Below, in pieces: positions 8,248 to 16,750 of a DNA stretch of 64,000 nucleotides; positions within the stretch are counted from its first letter, which is position 1; the number at the start of each line of letters is the position of its first letter. Source of the DNA: Oceanococcus sp964629015 (GTDB taxonomy: Bacteria > Pseudomonadota > Gammaproteobacteria > Nevskiales > Oceanococcaceae). Both the position numbers and the translations under genes were made by a program. The notes beneath the pieces are model-generated. The model worked only from the letters and a program-made list of their open reading frames with translations. It did not search any database and had not been told where the DNA came from. Location of the stretch: assembly GCA_964629015.1 (NCBI GenBank), contig CAZVMN010000003.1:186001-250000 (forward strand). Reading direction: 5' to 3'.

Positions 8248-9055
8248 CCGGCTGTTTGCCGTCGGTGTCTTTGAGATCGTATTCCAAGGCCAATTCGGCG
8301 CCGATGTAGACGCCGCCGGTTTTTTCCATGCGCGCCGGGTCGTGATAGAGGTGCGCGATCAGTTGACCGGTGAACTCCGGGGTTTCGGCAATCTCCCAGA
8401 ATCCGGCGTAAGCCTCGGGCGCTTTGTCCATGGCGGCACGTGAGCGCTCGGTCCGCAGCATACCCATCCAGATCGACACACAAGCCACGTCATAGGGTTT
8501 GAAATCGACCGCCATGTCGCGGGCGAATTTATCCGTGCCGGCTTTCTGTGCACCGTAGGCGGCGCCGTGCATGTAGCAATTGGCACCGAAGGATGAGGTG
8601 AACACGACCAGGCCGCGTTTGCTGTCCAGCATCAACGGTGCGGCCAGGCGCGTGGCGATGTAGGAGGAACGCAGGCCGACATCGAGGATGTTGACGAGGT
8701 CGGCGGACTTCTCCCAAAACGGGCCTTTGACGATCAACTCATCGTGCAAGAATGTGGCGTTGTTGACCAGAATGTCGACGCGGCCATGCTCGCGTTTGAT
8801 CTGCTCGAACAGGGCCTCGACCTGGGCATCGTCCCCATGGTCGCAGACCACCGGGATGCCGATGCCGCCGGCAGCATTGATCGCTTCGGCGGTGGCGTAG
8901 ATGGTGCCTGGCAGCGGCGCATCGCCTTCCTGCTTGCTGCGCCCGGTGACATAGACGGTCGCACCCAGCGCGCCCAGGGCTTCGGCGATGCCTTTGCCGG
9001 CACCGCGCGAGGCGCCGGTGACCACGGCGACAACATCATTCAGCTGAATACTCAT
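8189..9055 (-). CDS. Short-chain dehydrogenase/reductase, steroid operon
   Basis: NAD(P)-dependent oxidoreductase of 288 residues with a Rossmann fold. Motifs: TGASRGAGKG (nucleotide binding, residues 14-23), NNAT, TSSFGAN (catalytic Ser) and YGAQK (Tyr and Lys). It resembles the DHRS1-like branch. It lies 24 bp downstream of the FadD3-type ligase gene and in the same direction, so it is probably the third gene of a reductase-ligase-SDR operon. The substrate is unknown; a hydroxyacyl or steroid intermediate is likely from context. The 3' end runs 59 bp into the convergent glycosyltransferase gene. Confidence 0.88.
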   Translation of the reverse strand: MSIQLNDVVAVVTGASRGAGKGIAEALGALGATVYVTGRSKQEGDAPLPGTIYATAEAINAAGGIGIPVVCDHGDDAQVEALFEQIKREHGRVDILVNNATFLHDELIVKGPFWEKSADLVNILDVGLRSSYIATRLAAPLMLDSKRGLVVFTSSFGANCYMHGAAYGAQKAGTDKFARDMAVDFKPYDVACVSIWMGMLRTERSRAAMDKAPEAYAGFWEIAETPEFTGQLIAHLYHDPARMEKTGGVYIGAELALEYDLKDTDGKQPVSHREMLGAPPAHHPAIVD

Positions 9056-9079
9056 CTCGTCTCCTGGACTGCACCGCGC

Positions 9080-10642
9080 TCAAGATTCCGAGCGCAATTC
9101 GAATTTCATCACCTTGCCCGAGGCATTCATCGGCAAGGCGTCAATCTGTTCGACGCTGCGCGGCGCTTTGTAGTTGGCCATGTTGTCGCGACACCAGCCG
9201 ATCAGTTCGCTTTGGTCGATGACATGACCGGGCTTGGCCACGACGAAGGCTTTGCCGACTTCACCCATGCGTTCGTCGGGCACGCCGATGACGGCGACCT
9301 GGCTGATCGCCGGATGGTTGGCCATGATGTTTTCAATCTCGGCGGGGTAGCAGTTGAAGCCGCCGCAGATGTACATGTCTTTCAGGCGATCAGTGATGCG
9401 GATGTAGCCGGATTCGTCCAGCAGCCCGACATCACCGGTATGAAACCAGCCCTGCGCGTCGATCGCTTCGCTGGTGGCTTGCGGGTTGTCGAGGTAACCC
9501 TGCATCACGTTGTAGCCGCGCACCACAATCTCGCCGGTTTCGCCCTGTGCGACGGGATTATTTTCGTTATCAACGATGCGGACTTCGGTGTCGGGGACGG
9601 GTTTGCCGCAGGTGCTGACGATGGTTTCCGCTGCGTCGTCCGGATCGCACAAGGACACGATGCCGCAGGTTTCAGTCAGGCCATAGCCGGTGAGCACGAT
9701 GTCGAAACCCAGATCACGCCGCACGCGCTCGATCAATGAGGGTGCAACCGCGGCGGCGCCGGTGATGGTGGCACGCAGCGAGGAAAAATCGCCGCCGGAC
9801 AGGGCCGGATCGTCCAGCAAGCTGATGAAAATCGTTGGCGGGCCGGGCAGCACAGAGACCTGGTGTTCAGCGATGCGCGCGATGATGCCGGCCGCATCGA
9901 AGATGGCATGTGGCAGGATGGTGCAGCCGCTGAGCAAGCCGCCCAGCCAGCCCACTTTGTAACCAAAGGCGTGAAAGAACGGGTTGGCGATCAGATAGTT
10001 GTCGCGTGACGACAAGGCCATACGGTCACACCATTCCGCCACCACTTTCAGATTCTGCTCGTGGTGGGTGATCACGCCCTTGGGTTTACCTGTGGTGCCC
10101 GAGGTGAACATGATGTCCATCACGCTGTCGGGGGCGACAGCGGCAGCGCGTTGCTCCACCACATCGCTGCTGAGATTTTCACCGCGTTGGATGAAGTCGG
10201 TCCAGTTGGTGTCGCCGTCGTGCGCGCTGCACATCACGACGATGTCTTGGAGACTGGATGGGCGATGCTCTCCCAGCAGGCTGGGGTAGTGCTGACCAAG
10301 AAAATCGCCGGTACACAGCAGCAGCTTGGCTTGGCTCTTGGCCAGGATATAGCCCGCCTCGGCGCCCTTCATGCGCGTGTTGATCGGCACCAACGCCGCG
10401 CCCACGCTGTGAATCGCCAGACCCGCGATGACCCATTCGGCATTGTTCTGGGCCCAGATGGCGACCCGATCACCGGGTTCTACGGACGACGCAATCAAGG
10501 CGCGCGCCGCATCAATGCGGGCCAGGTCGAGTTCGGCAAAGGTCCAGCGCCGGCCATCCTCGGCAATCATGGCGCAGTGTTGCGGCTGCCGGCGCACGAT
10601 GTCGGACCAGGCCGCGGGGGATGTCGGGTGAGAAAAACTCAT
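9080..10642 (-). CDS. fadD3: FadD3-like acyl-CoA synthetase (HIP-CoA ligase)
   Basis: AMP-forming acyl-CoA ligase of 520 residues. The signature FTSGTTGKPKG lies near residue 180 and GYGLTE near 325, with the usual C-terminal lid containing TGDVG and the late lysine region (NASGKVMKF). Ligases of this type that sit in HIP gene clusters activate HIP, the bicyclic C/D-ring remnant of steroids, with CoA; in Mycobacterium this is FadD3. The assignment rests on context: ipdAB, ipdC, echA20, fadA6 and ipdF homologues are in this same window. A general medium-chain ligase is the alternative. The start lies 15 bp after the reductase stop, consistent with one transcript. Confidence 0.82.
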   Translation of the reverse strand: MSFSHPTSPAAWSDIVRRQPQHCAMIAEDGRRWTFAELDLARIDAARALIASSVEPGDRVAIWAQNNAEWVIAGLAIHSVGAALVPINTRMKGAEAGYILAKSQAKLLLCTGDFLGQHYPSLLGEHRPSSLQDIVVMCSAHDGDTNWTDFIQRGENLSSDVVEQRAAAVAPDSVMDIMFTSGTTGKPKGVITHHEQNLKVVAEWCDRMALSSRDNYLIANPFFHAFGYKVGWLGGLLSGCTILPHAIFDAAGIIARIAEHQVSVLPGPPTIFISLLDDPALSGGDFSSLRATITGAAAVAPSLIERVRRDLGFDIVLTGYGLTETCGIVSLCDPDDAAETIVSTCGKPVPDTEVRIVDNENNPVAQGETGEIVVRGYNVMQGYLDNPQATSEAIDAQGWFHTGDVGLLDESGYIRITDRLKDMYICGGFNCYPAEIENIMANHPAISQVAVIGVPDERMGEVGKAFVVAKPGHVIDQSELIGWCRDNMANYKAPRSVEQIDALPMNASGKVMKFELRSES

Positions 10643-10657
10643 AGAAATGGTTGTGAC

Positions 10658-11692
10658 TTATTCCGGGTAGGACACGCTGATCTTGTCTGAGCGCATGATG
10701 GCCTGACAGCCCAGCACCCAGCCCTGATCCAGGTCGTTTTGGTCGAGCACCTGGTTCTGTGCCAGTTCAACTTCGCCGGCGTCCAGATGGCACATGCAGG
10801 CGGCGCACGCACCGGCGCGGCACGAATACGGCGCATCTAGGCCAGCCGCTTCCAAGGTGTCGAGCAGCAAAGCCCCTTGCTTGCCTTCAACGCTGTGCGT
10901 TTCGCCGTCCAGCTTGACGGTGATGGTCACGCTTTGCGCATCCGCCGTGCCCAGGGCTTCGGCGGGCGGTTCATCGGCGTCATCGGGCAGCGAGACGAAG
11001 CGCTCGATATGCACTTTGCTGCGGCCAAAGCCGGCGTCGTGCAAAGCCGCGGCGGTGGCGTCCATGAAGATCGCGGGGCCGCAGACAAAGCATTCGGCGT
11101 TTTCCCAACCCTGCGTCAGGCTGGCCAGCTGAGCTTGAGAGGGAATGCCCTGCACGCTGTCCAGCCAGTGAAACACCTGCAGGCGCTGTGGATGTTCGCG
11201 CGACAGACGCGCCAGTTCCTCGGCAAAGATCACTGAGCGCTCATCGCGGTTGGCGTACACGAGCCGCACGTGGCCACGCCCGGCTAACAGCACACTGCGC
11301 AGTATCGACAGCACCGGTGTGATGCCGGAGCCGCCGGCAAACAGCAGGAACTCGCCGTCCAGATCTTTGGGGCAGAAAATGCCGGCGGGAGGCGCCACCT
11401 CGAGCATGTCGCCGGTGCTGAGGTGATCGCAGATCCAGTTGGACGCTCGCCCGTCGACCACACGTTTGATGGTGACGCGCAGAGGTTCATCCAGATGCGG
11501 TGAACTGGATGCCGAATAGCAGCGCGGCAGTGGCTTCTCGCCGTGCGGTACATGCAAGGTCAGAAACTGGCCCGCTTTGTAGCGGAAGGTGTCGCGCAAT
11601 TCGCTGGGCACGTCAAACACCACCGAGCGGGCGTCGGCAGTTTCTTCGATCACTTCGGCCACGCGCAGCGCGTGATACTCAAGACGGCTAAT
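10658..11692 (-). CDS. KshB-like ferredoxin reductase, probable ATT start
   Basis: Class IA oxygenase reductase: an FAD/NAD(P)H domain (RCYSASSS near residue 57, GGSGITP near 120, FVCGP near 203) followed by a plant-type [2Fe-2S] domain (CRAGACAACMC near 295, final Cys in LGC near 330). Such proteins feed electrons to Rieske oxygenases, for example KshB for 3-ketosteroid 9alpha-hydroxylase; no KshA is in the window. The first standard start in frame is GTG at 11662, with no Shine-Dalgarno. Ten codons upstream, ATT (11690-11692) has AGGAG six bases before it, and the extra residues (LEYHALR) look like genuine reductase sequence. I therefore place the start at ATT. GTG at 11662 is the conservative alternative. 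Confidence 0.82.
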   Translation of the reverse strand: MSRLEYHALRVAEVIEETADARSVVFDVPSELRDTFRYKAGQFLTLHVPHGEKPLPRCYSASSSPHLDEPLRVTIKRVVDGRASNWICDHLSTGDMLEVAPPAGIFCPKDLDGEFLLFAGGSGITPVLSILRSVLLAGRGHVRLVYANRDERSVIFAEELARLSREHPQRLQVFHWLDSVQGIPSQAQLASLTQGWENAECFVCGPAIFMDATAAALHDAGFGRSKVHIERFVSLPDDADEPPAEALGTADAQSVTITVKLDGETHSVEGKQGALLLDTLEAAGLDAPYSCRAGACAACMCHLDAGEVELAQNQVLDQNDLDQGWVLGCQAIMRSDKISVSYPE

Positions 11693-11839
11693 GACTCACT
11701 CCTGACCGGTTGTCACTGGTTTTCGTTTGCGTTGCAGAGTAGGTCGCACACAAAGGTCAAGCTTCGTCCAATGGGATGATGGGCGGCGAGTGCAATGAAG
11801 CCGTTACACTGCCGAGACCATCATTTTTCGGAATCCAGC

Positions 11840-12235
11840 ATGGCTCAACCCGACTGGCGCGGGGTTCGCGCGTTTGCTTTGTTCGATCTGCTTGTAACCG
11901 GCGCATTGGCATTGCCCTGGCTGTCGGACTACGTATTGGCTTTCCTGCTGTCCGGGTTCGCACTACTGGGTTCGCCGGCCGATTGGTTGCCCCTGCCCAC
12001 CGTCACCATGGTGTTTTGCAATCTCGCGGGCGTGCTTGGCGTTTTATGGAATGGGCTGCGTTTTGCACATCCGAATGCCACGATTGTGCGTATGGACCAA
12101 TGGGGTCGCATTGCGGTTGCGACTTTGCTGATTTACTACCTGGTCTTGCAGGGTGCGCCTGTGGTGTTGTGGCTGTTTGTTGCCACTGAGCTCTGCGGTG
12201 CTGCGGTGGAATGGCGTAGTTTGCGTAGAGCCTGA
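11840..12235 (+). CDS. Small integral membrane protein, unknown function
   Basis: 131-residue hydrophobic protein with about four membrane segments (around residues 10-30, 45-65, 82-100 and 100-120) and a short basic tail. I do not recognise a family-specific motif. The start at 11840 is chosen because the N-terminus MAQPDWRGVR leads directly into the first helix; an upstream ATG at 11795 would add a polar stretch. It lies 11 bp before the lipocalin gene and shares its direction, so the two are probably cotranscribed. Confidence 0.7.
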   Translation: MAQPDWRGVRAFALFDLLVTGALALPWLSDYVLAFLLSGFALLGSPADWLPLPTVTMVFCNLAGVLGVLWNGLRFAHPNATIVRMDQWGRIAVATLLIYYLVLQGAPVVLWLFVATELCGAAVEWRSLRRA

Positions 12236-12246
12236 GGAGTTTGAGT

Positions 12247-12807
12247 ATGTTTCGATACATCGTGTTGCTGATTGCGACAGCGACCTTGGCGGGTTGCTCG
12301 CTATGGGCACCCAAACCTGAGCCAATACCGGCCGTCGACTACGTGGATTTGCCGCGTTTCATGGGCGATTGGTACGTCATCGGGTTCATCCCGATTGGCG
12401 CTGAGGCGCAAGCGCACAACGGTATTGAGAGCTATCGGATTGGCCGCAAAGGCAAAATCGAAACCGTGTATCGCTATCGCGAAGGTGGTTTCGACGGCCC
12501 ACTGGAAACACACACCCCCAATGCCAAAGTCGAACCCGGTACCGGCAACGCGCGTTGGGGCATGCAATTCGTGTGGCCGTTTCGCGCCGAGTTTGTGATT
12601 GCCTATCTGGACGAGGATTATCAGACCACCATCATCGCGCGCAGCAAGCGTGATTATGTGTGGCTGATGGCGCGCGAGCCGAATATGTCTGATGCGGACT
12701 TTGCCCGCTATCGCGAGCGTATTGCCGATCTGGGCTATGACGTCTCGGCGTTTGTGCGGCAACCGCAGCGCTGGCCTGAAGCTGAGCCGCGACCGCCGCT
12801 GGAATAG
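12247..12807 (+). CDS. blc: Outer-membrane lipocalin
   Basis: Bacterial lipocalin of 186 residues. The signal peptide ends in the lipobox LAGC (Cys near residue 17), so it is expected to be anchored in the outer membrane. The lipocalin signature GDWYVIG is near residue 40, followed by beta-rich sequence. Blc-type proteins bind fatty acids or lysophospholipids and are linked to envelope stress. The ATG at 12247 has GGAG seven bases upstream, which is better placed than an in-frame TTG at 12241. The preceding gene for a small membrane protein is probably in the same transcript. Confidence 0.92.
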   Translation: MFRYIVLLIATATLAGCSLWAPKPEPIPAVDYVDLPRFMGDWYVIGFIPIGAEAQAHNGIESYRIGRKGKIETVYRYREGGFDGPLETHTPNAKVEPGTGNARWGMQFVWPFRAEFVIAYLDEDYQTTIIARSKRDYVWLMAREPNMSDADFARYRERIADLGYDVSAFVRQPQRWPEAEPRPPLE

Positions 12808-12813
12808 TGTGAG

Positions 12814-13242
12814 CTAGGCGCTGATCAACAGTGGCGTGACGGCGTCACGCAACCACGGGGCGAGTGGCGTGGCGCGTTTGGCTTTGAGATCGGCGTAAAC
12901 CCACACGATCTCTCCGCTGGCGCGCAGGTCACCCTGTTCGCCGAAAACACCCAGCGCCCAGGTGATGCTGCTGTTGCCCAGGCGTGACACCCCGGCGCCG
13001 ACATCGAACAGCTCATCGAAATGCAACGGAGCTTTGTATTCGACGACAGACTTCACCAGCTGCACATCGCAGCCGCTGTGCTGAACCTGACTCAGCCAGT
13101 CGACGCCGCTGTCTCGAAAAGCTTCGTTGATCGTGGTGTCGAAGTAGGTCAGGTAGTGCGCGTTGAAGACCACGCCCTGAGCATCAATTTCGGAGTAACG
13201 CACGCGCAGACGGTGATGCAGCGGGAAGTCGCTCAAGGTCAT
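12814..13242 (-). CDS. Hot-dog acyl-CoA thioesterase (4HBT family)
   Basis: 142-residue YbgC/FadM-type thioesterase that hydrolyses acyl-CoA. The catalytic segment YSEIDAQGVVFNAHYLTYFD (residues 16-35) holds the conserved Asp and the following Gly-Val-Val-Phe-His-like pattern; the usual His after Val-Tyr is replaced by Asn-Ala-His. It overlaps the aminopeptidase stop by four bases (ATGA), so translation is likely coupled. The physiological acyl-CoA is unknown; in this setting it could relieve CoA trapping during steroid or fatty acid breakdown. Confidence 0.9.
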   Translation of the reverse strand: MTLSDFPLHHRLRVRYSEIDAQGVVFNAHYLTYFDTTINEAFRDSGVDWLSQVQHSGCDVQLVKSVVEYKAPLHFDELFDVGAGVSRLGNSSITWALGVFGEQGDLRASGEIVWVYADLKAKRATPLAPWLRDAVTPLLISA

Positions 13243-14618
13243 GCGGCGTAGCGATCACGCAGGAAGTTGAAGAAGGCACGCAGGCCCATGGCTTCACCAC
13301 CACGTGGGCGACCTGGCAGGTTTTCGCTGTTCCAGGCCATCACGTCCATGTGCATCCAGTCCTGCTTTTCCGGCACGAAGTGCTGCAGGAACAATGCTGC
13401 AGTGATGGCGCCGCCCAGCGGTGTTGACGAGGAATTCACCAAGTCGGCGATGTCGCTGCTCAGCCAGCGGTTGTAGGGCGCGTGCAACGGCATCGGCCAG
13501 GTCGGATCATTGAGGTGTTCGGAGACCTTGTGCAGTTGCTGCGCCAGCGCGGCTGGTTTGCCGAACACCGCGGGGACATCCGGGCCCAGGGCCACGCGCG
13601 CCGCACCGGTCAGTGTCGCCATGTCGATGAGCAGATCCGGCGACTCACTGGCCGCTTCACAGATGGCATCGCACAGAATCAGGCGGCCTTCGGCGTCGGT
13701 GTTGTCGATCTCGATGGTCTTGCCGCTGCGTGAGGTCAGAACATCACCGGGTCGGAACGCATCACCGCTGATGGCGTTTTCCACGGCCGGAATCAGGACC
13801 CGCAAACGCACGGGCAGTTCGAGCGCCATGATCATGCGGGCCAGACCCAGCACATGCGCCGCGCCGCCCATGTCCTTCTTCATTAAACGCATGCCGCTGG
13901 ACGGTTTGATGTCGAGGCCGCCGCTGTCAAAACACACACCTTTGCCAACCAGGGTCAGGCGCGGATGTTTGCTCTCACCCCAGCGCAGGTCGATCAGGCG
14001 CGGTGGATGCGCGCTGGCGCGACCAACGGCGTGGATCACAGGAAAGTTCTGTTGCAGCAGCTCATGGCCGACGATCTGATGGCATGACGCATCAAATTCC
14101 TTGGCCAGATCCTGGGCGGCTTCCGCCAGGTGCTGCGGCATCATGTCGCCGGCCGGCGTATTGATCAGGTCACGGGTCAGTGCGATGCCTTCGACCAGGG
14201 CTTCGATTTCCGCCAGGTCGCAATCGGCATGAGCCTGCAGACCGGCTGGGCTGCGACTGGCTTTGCGGTAACGGGTGAACTGATAACTGCCCAGCAACCA
14301 GCCCAAGGTGGCGTCGTTGACGTGCTCAACCGGCCAACTGTCGTCCAGGCGATACAAGCCGCTGGGCAGCAGATTGGGCAGGGCGGCACACGTCCAGATA
14401 TCGAGTTGCTCACTCACGCCCAGAACGACAGCGCGTGGCTGGCCTTGAGCATCGGGCAGAACACACCAGGCGGCGGGTGCAGCGTCAAACCCGTTGGACT
14501 CGATCCAGTGCCGGGTTGTGCTGTCTTGTGCGTTCAGCCAGCTCTCCAGTTCGGTGCGTCGAATGGGGATGATCGGGACGGCGTTGGCGGATGGGTCCTG
14601 GTTCAGGCGTTCGAACAT
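13239..14618 (-). CDS. M17 leucyl aminopeptidase
   Basis: Cytosolic di-metal aminopeptidase of 459 residues that removes N-terminal amino acids from peptides. The metal and active-site motifs of the M17 family are intact: GKGVCFDSGG near residue 228, the KKDMGGAA segment, and NTDAEGRL near 308. The N-terminal domain (about 170 residues) is the less conserved hexamer-regulating part. It is slightly shorter than PepA and closer in length to PepB-type or plant/alpha-proteobacterial forms. It lies between the lipase and thioesterase genes on the same strand, 46 bp after the lipase. Confidence 0.94.
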   Translation of the reverse strand: MFERLNQDPSANAVPIIPIRRTELESWLNAQDSTTRHWIESNGFDAAPAAWCVLPDAQGQPRAVVLGVSEQLDIWTCAALPNLLPSGLYRLDDSWPVEHVNDATLGWLLGSYQFTRYRKASRSPAGLQAHADCDLAEIEALVEGIALTRDLINTPAGDMMPQHLAEAAQDLAKEFDASCHQIVGHELLQQNFPVIHAVGRASAHPPRLIDLRWGESKHPRLTLVGKGVCFDSGGLDIKPSSGMRLMKKDMGGAAHVLGLARMIMALELPVRLRVLIPAVENAISGDAFRPGDVLTSRSGKTIEIDNTDAEGRLILCDAICEAASESPDLLIDMATLTGAARVALGPDVPAVFGKPAALAQQLHKVSEHLNDPTWPMPLHAPYNRWLSSDIADLVNSSSTPLGGAITAALFLQHFVPEKQDWMHMDVMAWNSENLPGRPRGGEAMGLRAFFNFLRDRYAA

Positions 14619-14664
14619 GATGCGGGGTGTTCTCGCGTAGTGATTGTCGAACGATCAGGATAGG

Positions 14665-15399
14665 TTATTGCACCGCGCGGTTGAACTGCCCGTGAGCGAG
14701 AAAGTTGGCTGTCTGGGCGATCACTTCGCGGTTTTTCATCAGAAACGGATGGCTTACTGGCACCACCAGGTAGTCGCGCATGCCTTCCAGTCGTGCGCTG
14801 GCCAGTGAAACCTTGCCATCGTCGTCGCCCGGAATGAGCATCGAAAGTATCCAGTTGATGCTGGATGAACCGGCGATGATGCCCAGCTCGAAGGTGGCCG
14901 GACCAAGTTGATTGGGAACCGAGTGTTCATCGGTGCCGAGTTGCGTCCCCGCGGGGCCGTTGATCCAGCCAAACGGCGGGAAATCGCCAAGTTTGTCGAC
15001 GACCTCGCTGCCGTGGTTGGGTGGCCCGAGCATGACCACACGGCCAATGGAAGGCATCGCGTTGTCGGCGACAAGTTGGCGCACGATGATGCTGCCCAGC
15101 GAATGGGTCACGAAATGAACAGCTTGGTCCGGCGCGCTTTGGCACGCTTGGATTTGTGGCAGCACATGGTCGTGGGCGAGCACCTCGATGGGGTGGTGGC
15201 GCGAGGGATAATCGATATTGCACACCTGATAGCCCCGGTCGGAAAGCGCATCCGCCATGGCGTTCATGGCGCCGGCCGAGCGCGCCAGCCCGTGGAGTAT
15301 CACAACAGGACTTTGCGTGGCTTGAGCTTGCGGCGAGAGCATAAATTGGAGGCTTACCAGGGCGATGACCAGCCAGTGTTTGTGCAAGGTAGGGCGCAT
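14665..15399 (-). CDS. Exported alpha/beta-hydrolase (lipase/esterase-like)
   Basis: Predicted periplasmic or secreted hydrolase of 244 residues. The signal peptide is MRPTLHKHWLVIALV... ending in AQA near residue 27; I therefore start at 15399 rather than at an upstream ATG. The oxyanion segment HGLARSAG follows, and THSLGS carries the nucleophilic serine (the first Gly of GxSxG is replaced by Thr, as in some triacylglycerol lipases). A late His (SHPFLM) could complete the triad. The substrate is unknown, possibly short acyl esters or lipids. It is upstream of, and likely cotranscribed with, the aminopeptidase. Confidence 0.85.
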   Translation of the reverse strand: MRPTLHKHWLVIALVSLQFMLSPQAQATQSPVVILHGLARSAGAMNAMADALSDRGYQVCNIDYPSRHHPIEVLAHDHVLPQIQACQSAPDQAVHFVTHSLGSIIVRQLVADNAMPSIGRVVMLGPPNHGSEVVDKLGDFPPFGWINGPAGTQLGTDEHSVPNQLGPATFELGIIAGSSSINWILSMLIPGDDDGKVSLASARLEGMRDYLVVPVSHPFLMKNREVIAQTANFLAHGQFNRAVQ

Positions 15400-15516
15400 C
15401 CGAAAAACCGGTCTGCAGTGTGCCACGACAGGACCACTCACCCCAACGGGTGAAGCCCCTGTGCGCTATGCCTGCCGATAATCCCGGCACTACAAATGCA
15501 CAAAGGATTTGCTCCT

Positions 15517-16410
15517 ATGGCATCAAAAATCGATGCGCTGGCCTATATCGTCGCGCAGAGCACGGATCTTTCAGCGTGGCAGGACTACGCGGAAAATATG
15601 CTCGGCATGAGCGCCGCACAGGGCCCAGCAGGCACCCTGGACATCAAGATGGATGAGCGGGATTTCCGCATACAGGTCGAGGCGGGTGAGGGTGACAGCT
15701 ACCTGGTTTCGGGCTGGAGCGTGGCGGATGACGCGGCCTTGTCGGCGGTGCAGTCGGCCATTGAAGCTGCGGGTGTTGCCTGTGAACAGGCGGACGCCGC
15801 GTTGTGTGCCAAGCGTAAAGTGTCGCGGCTCTTGTCGTTTACCGATCCTTCGGGCAATCGCCACGAGGTCAGCTGTGGTTACACCGGTGGCCATGAGGCT
15901 TTCTCCTCGCCCATCGGGGTGGCAGGTTTCGTCACCGGCGACCAGGGTCTTGGCCACACGGTGTTACCCGCATTGGCCATGGACGACACGTTGACGTTCT
16001 TCACCCAGGTACTGGGTTTTGGGGTGTCCGACGTGTTCGATTTCCAGCCGCCCGTGCCGGATGCGCCGGTGGTGCGTATCCGCTTCCTACATACCAATGC
16101 GCGCCATCACTCACTCGCGCTGGCCGAGATGCCGGACCCGTCAGGGTGCGTGCATGCGATGGTTGAGGTCACGTCTATGACCGATGTGGGCAAGGCCCAC
16201 GATCGTCTTCAGCAGCGTGGCGAAAAACTGATGGCAACGCTGGGTCAGCATTGCAACGACAAAATGACCAGTTTCTATATGAAGACGCCGAGCGGGTTTG
16301 CGCTGGAGTACGGCTGGGGCGGCGCCACGGTGGAACCGGGCAAGCACGAAACCACGCGTTCGGAGGCGGTGTCGATCTGGGGGCATGATTTTTCGGTGGG
16401 CTTTCAGTAG
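15517..16410 (+). CDS. hsaC: HsaC-like extradiol dioxygenase (steroid A-ring)
   Basis: Type I extradiol ring-cleavage dioxygenase of 297 residues. It resembles HsaC/TesB/BphC, which cleave 3,4-DHSA, the aromatised steroid A/B intermediate, between ring carbons 4 and 5. Two vicinal-oxygen-chelate domains are visible. Expected Fe(II) ligands are His147 (GLGHTV), His213 (GCVHAM) and Glu264 (FALEYGW), and the catalytic His198 in RHHS is present. The ATG at 15517 has AAGGA nine bases upstream. Hydroxylase and hydrolase partners (HsaA/B/D) are not in the window, so this is a dispersed member of the pathway. A biphenyl-type enzyme is possible but the context favours steroid. Confidence 0.87.
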   Translation: MASKIDALAYIVAQSTDLSAWQDYAENMLGMSAAQGPAGTLDIKMDERDFRIQVEAGEGDSYLVSGWSVADDAALSAVQSAIEAAGVACEQADAALCAKRKVSRLLSFTDPSGNRHEVSCGYTGGHEAFSSPIGVAGFVTGDQGLGHTVLPALAMDDTLTFFTQVLGFGVSDVFDFQPPVPDAPVVRIRFLHTNARHHSLALAEMPDPSGCVHAMVEVTSMTDVGKAHDRLQQRGEKLMATLGQHCNDKMTSFYMKTPSGFALEYGWGGATVEPGKHETTRSEAVSIWGHDFSVGFQ

Positions 16411-16432
16411 GCCGATCGAGACCGTTGCGGCG

Positions 16433-16537
16433 GCGCATCCTGATATTCCAGTTCAGGATCGCCGTGAACCCATCCATGGGGGCTCTGGCGAAAACATCCT
16501 GTTTTCGACAGTCCTGAACAGGAATATCAGGATGCGC
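16433..16537. repeat. Nested palindromic element 1 upstream of ipdA
   Basis: Outer arms 16433-16458 and 16512-16537 are 26-bp inverted repeats with one mismatch. Inside lie TGAACCCATCCATGGGGGC (16465-16483) and a small hairpin CGAAAAC/GTTTTCG (489-495 with 501-507 of 16000). The core is repeated in inverse orientation at 16637-16709. The element begins 23 bp after the hsaC stop and could end or stabilise that transcript. No open frame is present. Confidence 0.8.
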
Positions 16538-16636
16538 AGCAAGCGCAGAAGTGGATCTCTCCGGCGCAGCTTAAGAAGCTTGCGCGCGTTGGAAGGAGCT
16601 GGTTTTTCAGCGTTGCGCGAAGGCATCTGATCCCTT

Positions 16637-16709
16637 CATTCAGAAGCGTCAAAAACAGGACGTTTTTGCCGCAGGCCCCCATGGATGGGTTCATGGCCGG
16701 TTCTGAATG
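16637..16709. repeat. Nested palindromic element 2, inverted core
   Basis: Inverse copy of the core of element 1: GCCCCCATGGATGGGTTCA (16675-16693) and hairpin CAAAAAC/GTTTTTG (16650-16656 with 16662-16668). The outer arms, CATTCAGAA (16637-16645) and TTCTGAATG (16701-16709), differ in sequence from those of element 1 yet pair with each other. The rest of the 340-bp gap before ipdA holds no gene; a TGCCT/AGGCA inverted repeat is at 16721-16735, just upstream of ipdA. Confidence 0.75.
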
Positions 16710-16750
16710 GAGGGGGCAGATGCCTGTGGTAGGCAAATTTTGAACAGACG

